Positions 60,063 to 64,000 of a DNA stretch of 64,000 nucleotides are shown here, in pieces. Position numbers and translations under genes: made by a program. The notes under the pieces were generated by a model. The model was not told the DNA's origin and made no database searches. It saw only the letters and a list, made by a program, of their open reading frames with translations. Numbering within the stretch: position 1 is the stretch's first letter; each line of letters opens with the position of its first letter. This stretch comes from Planctomycetota bacterium (lineage in GTDB: Bacteria > Planctomycetota > UBA8108 > UBA1146): the NCBI GenBank assembly GCA_014240375.1, contig JAAZXB010000002.1, forward strand, positions 124,001 to 188,000. The letters are read 5' to 3'.

Positions 60063-61040
60063 ATGCCAGATTCATTTTCTCGGTCATCTCTGCTGTTGCT
60101 GTGCGGCTGCTTGTTGCTGCTGTTCCTGTCCTTCCCCACTTTCTGCCAGGCGCAATTCACTCCAACCCTGTCGACCAGTATCGATAATCTCGATTCAGCG
60201 CAATCGAGTGGGTTCATCCAGGATGGGTTCTTCTTCGAGGGTCAAGAGGGACCCTCTTCGATGCTGATTCAATTCGACCGCGGCTCCTTCGACTTCTCCA
60301 GCTATGCTCCTGGACAATCGGTGGGAAGCCTGGTCGTCGAGGTCTTCGTCAGTGTTATTTTCGTCACCATCTCAGGCGACATCATTGCGGATGTTCAGGT
60401 GACCTCGGTCGGTCCCGATACGATGCAGGCGATCGCAGTCATCACCGACATCACGGGAAATGTTTCGGCAGGTCTCTCGCTGCTGGGGATTGATCTCAAC
60501 ATCGGCGATACCGCATTCGATGTGCTCTATACCGATCTTCCCGGAGACACCGGAGCCACCATGAATGTCACCGACGCAGGAACCCTGCCGCTGAGTGGCA
60601 CTCTAGATTTCGACATTCCGCTGACCTGGACAACGGCTCCGATTCTCACTCACTCCCCATTCGGAGGAGATCTCGTCGTCGAAACGCTTCTCACTTCGAC
60701 CAGCGGGATCGAGGCGACCTTTAACGAGGTGTTCCCACTCAATGGGGGTACCACTGCGGATCCGGATCTGATGAACCGAGGAGATGCCAACCAGGACGGC
60801 ACTTTTGATATCAGCGACCCGATTACGATGCTCGGATTCTTGTTCAACAACCTGCCGGTATCTTGCGTACTGTCCTGCGATGCCAACGACGATAACAGTG
60901 TCGACATCGCGGATGCTGTCTTCTGCCTGAGCGGACTCTTTGGCAGCGGCGCTCAACCTCCTGCGCCACACGGTGCCTGTGGCGAGGATCCGACTCCGGG
61001 ATCGCTGAGTTGTCTGGAACTGAACAACAACTGTCCCTGA
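60063..61040 (+). CDS. Secreted dockerin-tagged protein, copy 1 of tandem pair
   Basis: 325 residues; ATG follows TAAGGAGG. Signal peptide about 1-31 (ends FCQAQ). The main domain (about 32-235) is unrecognised, beta-rich and nearly free of Cys; it contains MLIQFDRGSFDFSSYAPGQ and MNVTDAGTLPLSGTLDFDI. The tail has loops DANQDGTFDISD and DANDDNSVDIAD with hydrophobic helices and ends NNNCP. The next gene encodes a close relative, so the pair arose by duplication. Confidence 0.85.
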   Translation: MPDSFSRSSLLLLCGCLLLLFLSFPTFCQAQFTPTLSTSIDNLDSAQSSGFIQDGFFFEGQEGPSSMLIQFDRGSFDFSSYAPGQSVGSLVVEVFVSVIFVTISGDIIADVQVTSVGPDTMQAIAVITDITGNVSAGLSLLGIDLNIGDTAFDVLYTDLPGDTGATMNVTDAGTLPLSGTLDFDIPLTWTTAPILTHSPFGGDLVVETLLTSTSGIEATFNEVFPLNGGTTADPDLMNRGDANQDGTFDISDPITMLGFLFNNLPVSCVLSCDANDDNSVDIADAVFCLSGLFGSGAQPPAPHGACGEDPTPGSLSCLELNNNCP

Positions 61041-61058
61041 TCTGCCCTGAATGCGGAG

Positions 61059-62030
61059 GTGTGTATCGATAATTCTCGATCATTTTCGACGGTTCTGGGC
61101 CGGGGATTGCTGCTCGTAACACTGGCGGTTTCCTCCCCCTGTTCCGCACAGTTCGACCCATCGGTGACCACCTCCTTCGACAACCTGCAGGGTGGTTTTG
61201 CGAGTGGGTTCAGCCAGGACGTACTCTTCCCCGAGGGCAGTGAAGGTCCCACCAGCCTCGTGATTCAGTTCGACCGAGGATCCTTTGATTTCACCGGCTT
61301 CGTTCCCGGCCAGCAGGTCGGCGCAGTCGTCTTCGACATCCTCATTCAAACTCCTGTCGTCATCGTCGCCGGACAGATCATCGCCGAGGTTCAAATCAGC
61401 ACGGTCAGTTCCGATACGATGAGTGCGATCGCAATGGTCACAGAGATCACCGGAAATGTTGCGGCGGGTCTTGCACTGCTGGGGTTCCCCAACCCAACAG
61501 GTCAGGTAGCATTCGATGTTCTCTTCACTGACTTGCCTGATGACACCGGCGGCATCATGAGTGTCACAGATGCGGGTAGCCTGCCCTTGACTGGAATTCT
61601 AGATTTCGATGTCCCACTGATCTGGACCACCGAGCCGATTTTCAGACACTCGCCGACAGGTGAAGACCTTGGGGTCAATACCATCTTCACATCCACAACG
61701 GGTGCTGTTGTCTCATTCGATGAACTGTTCCCAGTTGCGGATTCTCTGGGACCGGAGTTCCAGCGCGGGGACTGCAACACCGATGGCTCTTTCAACATCG
61801 CAGACGCCATTTTTTCACTGGATTCGCTCTTTGGCGGTGGAGTGGATGGCAGTTGCGGCGACGCATGCGATTCGAACGATGATGGGAGCATCAATATTGC
61901 CGATGCAATCTTCACCCTCGCTGCATTGTTCAATGGAGGCACGATGCCAGATCCTCCCACCCCTGGCTCATGCGGTTGGGATGAAACCAACAACGACACT
62001 CTCTTCTGCGCGGTGTACAACGCCTGCTGA
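61059..62030 (+). CDS. Secreted dockerin-tagged protein, copy 2 of tandem pair
   Basis: Up to 323 residues. The GTG at 61059 begins the frame, but its ribosome site (GGAG) is too close, so the true start is uncertain. The hydrophobic signal (LLLVTLAVSSPCSAQ) ends near residue 31. The main domain matches the upstream gene block by block (LVIQFDRGSFDFTGFVPGQ; MSVTDAGSLPLTGILDFDV). The tail loops are DCNTDGSFNIAD and DSNDDGSINIAD, ending YNAC. It lies 18 bp after the first copy and is probably co-transcribed. Function unknown. Confidence 0.82.
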   Translation: MCIDNSRSFSTVLGRGLLLVTLAVSSPCSAQFDPSVTTSFDNLQGGFASGFSQDVLFPEGSEGPTSLVIQFDRGSFDFTGFVPGQQVGAVVFDILIQTPVVIVAGQIIAEVQISTVSSDTMSAIAMVTEITGNVAAGLALLGFPNPTGQVAFDVLFTDLPDDTGGIMSVTDAGSLPLTGILDFDVPLIWTTEPIFRHSPTGEDLGVNTIFTSTTGAVVSFDELFPVADSLGPEFQRGDCNTDGSFNIADAIFSLDSLFGGGVDGSCGDACDSNDDGSINIADAIFTLAALFNGGTMPDPPTPGSCGWDETNNDTLFCAVYNAC

Positions 62031-62082
62031 TCCTGAGACCATCACATCCGCTTCACGGCACATTCCTGTTCCTGATGGAGAA

Positions 62083-64000
62083 TCAGGGGCAGACAGAAAA
62101 TGAGTCGCAACCACCGATAGTTCCCGCCGGGACACCACAGTCCGGGTAGGGAAACTCTGGTGGGGTTCCACCCTGAAAGATGAAGCTCAACTCCCCGATC
62201 ACATCCGATAGATCCAGCAGTTCGTCACCGTTGAAATCGAAAGCTGCCACGCAATCGACCTGCGCAGTTGCAAACAGATACTGCAGCATCCAGACCGGGT
62301 CGGAGATATCCATGCCGCCATCCTGATTTACATCACCTCGGATGAAAGCACTGCCCTGACAAACGTCGAGAACCCCATCCCCGTTGTCATCCGGTCCCTG
62401 GCACTCGTCTGGAATACCGTCGAGATTGCAATCAGTAGAGGTACCCGAGGCCAGGTCCACAGAATCGGCAACGCCGTTGCCATTGCAGTCGGGCGGTGGT
62501 CCCTTGGAGATGCTGAATACATCCTCATAACTACCATCGCTTCGAACCATCGTGGCTCCGAGGTTGGATCCGGAAAAGTTGAGCGCCAGTGACCCGAGTA
62601 CCGATCCTGAGTAATACATTGCCGGGTGATCCAGCGATCCGCTTCCCACCGTGCCGCTCGATCCCATGACGATGTACACGGTACCCTGATTCGGCGACGA
62701 GTCCTTCTGGTACCCTCCGTCTCCGAGCGGGTCTCCGTTACCACCATCAACGATGTGGAGTGCGGGGTTCCAGGTTCCACTGTTGCCATCGTGTCCGTCG
62801 ATCAGAAACGATCTTTCGTAAACATGGCTATGCCCCGACAGCACCAGGTCACAACCTCCTGCCTCGAGGATGGGTAACGCATTCTCTCTCATATCTCTCA
62901 TCCGACCGCCACTGTCAGCCACTTGGTCCGAATCGTGGGTCCCCTTGGTGTAGGGAGGATGATGAAAGAAGGTCACGATCCAATCCTGAGCAGTGCTCGC
63001 GAGGTCGAGTTCAAGCCAGGTCAACATCGGCGCAGTTGTAGAGAGGTCCGATCCTTCCGAGTCGAGACAGATGAAGTGCGCATTACCAAAATCAAAGGAA
63101 TAGAACGCTTCTGTCCCGGAAGCGACTCCTCCAGAGACTCCATCGGTCGGATTGGTTACCAGTCCGTAGTAGACCGAAGGCATCGTTTCGTGGTTTCCAC
63201 GTGTCGAGGCAAACGGTGTCTGGATCAACATCTGCTGGTAAACATTGAAGAACGCAGCCTGATACTGGGCATCGGTGCCAGAGAGATAGGCGTTATCCCC
63301 CAGCAATAACCACAGATCCGTGTATGTCGAATCCGAATAGGAATAGTAAGCATCTCGCACAAGTGCCTGGCTGCTATTTGCGGTTCCGAAATCTCCAATC
63401 GCCCACACACTGAAAGGGGTCGCAGATCCCGGGATGGGAGAAGTTTCGAAGAAGTGATTTGCGGAATCGCCTGCCAGGTCCTGGTCTGCCGTACCGATGG
63501 AATAGTAATAGCGGGTATCTGGCATCAAGCCAGTCAGCGCAACCTCATGGTCGATGGTAGTGGTCGATGTAGATACGGAACCTGTCAATGAACCTGCTTC
63601 GACCCCGAAGCGCACGCTACTGGTCGTTGCCGTATCGGTTCTCCATCGGACCGTGATCGAATCAGCTGTGACCCTCTGAAGATAAGGACCGCGCAGCACA
63701 GATGCTGGAGGCGGCGCACCTTCATTGATGACGACGGTGAGTTTCGGTCGCTCTGTTGTCTGAGTCGCCTCGCTACTTCGCAACACTGCTCCATTAGTTC
63801 CGCCGGTCGGCCGGAAAATCCAACCGCGGTTGCTGGCCGGGTTGACCGCCCATTGTTCGATACTGTGCAGTACATCGATGGACTGCGGCCCGGTAGCACC
63901 GAGTGCGGACCCGACCTCTAATCCATAATCTTCAGATTGCACGCCAGCAGCGGCTCCAAAACTGTTGAAAGTAGTCGGAGACGGTGGAGACCAGTCGACC
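62083..64000 (-). CDS. Secreted metallophosphoesterase with dockerin-like tail, N-terminus beyond the window
   Basis: The frame is open to the window edge, so the start lies beyond 64000. The visible N-terminal part (WIFRPTGGTNGAVLRSSEAT) resembles the end of a DNRLRE-type beta domain. An FN3-like purple-acid-phosphatase N-domain follows (TRYYYSIGTADQDL), then the calcineurin-like domain with WAIGDFGTAN, LLLGDNAYLSG, TRGNHETM, TFFHHPPYTKG and LSGHSHVYERSF. A short thrombospondin-3-like Asp-rich linker (DCNGNGVADSVDLASGTSTD) precedes EF-hand loops DVNQDGGMDISD and DFNGDELLDLSD. It ends FSVCP. Active-site residues appear intact. Convergent with the gene ending at 62030. Confidence 0.88.
   Translation of the reverse strand, partial: VDWSPPSPTTFNSFGAAAGVQSEDYGLEVGSALGATGPQSIDVLHSIEQWAVNPASNRGWIFRPTGGTNGAVLRSSEATQTTERPKLTVVINEGAPPPASVLRGPYLQRVTADSITVRWRTDTATTSSVRFGVEAGSLTGSVSTSTTTIDHEVALTGLMPDTRYYYSIGTADQDLAGDSANHFFETSPIPGSATPFSVWAIGDFGTANSSQALVRDAYYSYSDSTYTDLWLLLGDNAYLSGTDAQYQAAFFNVYQQMLIQTPFASTRGNHETMPSVYYGLVTNPTDGVSGGVASGTEAFYSFDFGNAHFICLDSEGSDLSTTAPMLTWLELDLASTAQDWIVTFFHHPPYTKGTHDSDQVADSGGRMRDMRENALPILEAGGCDLVLSGHSHVYERSFLIDGHDGNSGTWNPALHIVDGGNGDPLGDGGYQKDSSPNQGTVYIVMGSSGTVGSGSLDHPAMYYSGSVLGSLALNFSGSNLGATMVRSDGSYEDVFSISKGPPPDCNGNGVADSVDLASGTSTDCNLDGIPDECQGPDDNGDGVLDVCQGSAFIRGDVNQDGGMDISDPVWMLQYLFATAQVDCVAAFDFNGDELLDLSDVIGELSFIFQGGTPPEFPYPDCGVPAGTIGGCDSFSVCP

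Noticed and set aside
62031-62082. Small dyad CCTGAT-GGAGA-ATCAGG between convergent genes considered as a terminator
   Set aside because: The stem is only six base pairs and no T-run follows, so it was not listed.

Overview
The window is a high-GC bacterial chromosome segment that most likely comes from a member of the Planctomycetota. The main reasons are a DUF1549/DUF1553 gene paired with a DUF1501 gene (a planctomycete hallmark) and many large secreted proteins with PPC-like, FN3, LamG and cohesin-like modules that end in a dockerin-like tag. No rRNA, tRNA, CRISPR array, transposase or phage gene was seen. The content looks like ordinary chromosome rich in surface and secretome genes.

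Layout. 1-4 kb: a possibly broken membrane protein gene, an orphan BlaI-type repressor with a candidate operator, and a first dockerin-tagged protein. 4-6 kb: a minus-strand murQ operon. 6-11.3 kb: a plus-strand, mostly overlapping operon of menG/ubiE, an unknown gene, ubiX, a UbiA/MqnP prenyltransferase and a polytopic membrane protein, which fits late menaquinone synthesis. 11-14 kb: an M50 protease and an ALDH7-type dehydrogenase. 14.4-27.6 kb: four consecutive large secreted proteins, three of which share an FN3, Rossmann-like and dockerin-like C-terminal half; three of the four are followed by tails with textbook terminators or short gaps. 27.7-33.3 kb: murJ, then a convergent operon of a LamG-phosphoesterase, a DUF4261-like protein and a NeuC-like epimerase. 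33.5-34.7 kb: a thioredoxin-like gene with an in-frame UGA and a SECIS-like hairpin. 34.7-41.5 kb: a sugar ABC transporter operon (with LOG and DinB genes behind it) divergent from an SDR dehydrogenase and an FAH hydrolase, with a rhamnose-mutarotase-like gene nearby. 41.5-48 kb: a very large M4 metalloprotease and a second cohesin-like protein. 48.3-53.5 kb: a VKOR-DsbA fusion, a fuconolactonase-like amidohydrolase and a phosphoesterase. 53.7-64 kb: aminopeptidase P, an HD-domain protein, the DUF1549/DUF1501 pair, two tandem dockerin-tagged paralogues, and a third phosphoesterase cut by the window end.

Themes. (1) Eleven proteins here end in a two-repeat EF-hand (dockerin-like) module followed by a short Cys-containing tail; at least two, probably three, of them also carry cohesin-like domains, so an extracellular assembly or sorting system is plausible. 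(2) The VKOR-DsbA fusion could supply the disulfides these Cys-rich proteins need. (3) The ABC transporter, SDR, FAH hydrolase, mutarotase and fuconolactonase together fit non-phosphorylative L-fucose/L-rhamnose catabolism, though no sugar-acid dehydratase is present. (4) Short 12- or 15-bp tandem repeats sit at or near the starts of four genes and inside a fifth.

All assignments come from reading the sequence and from remembered family motifs. No database or structure search was run.
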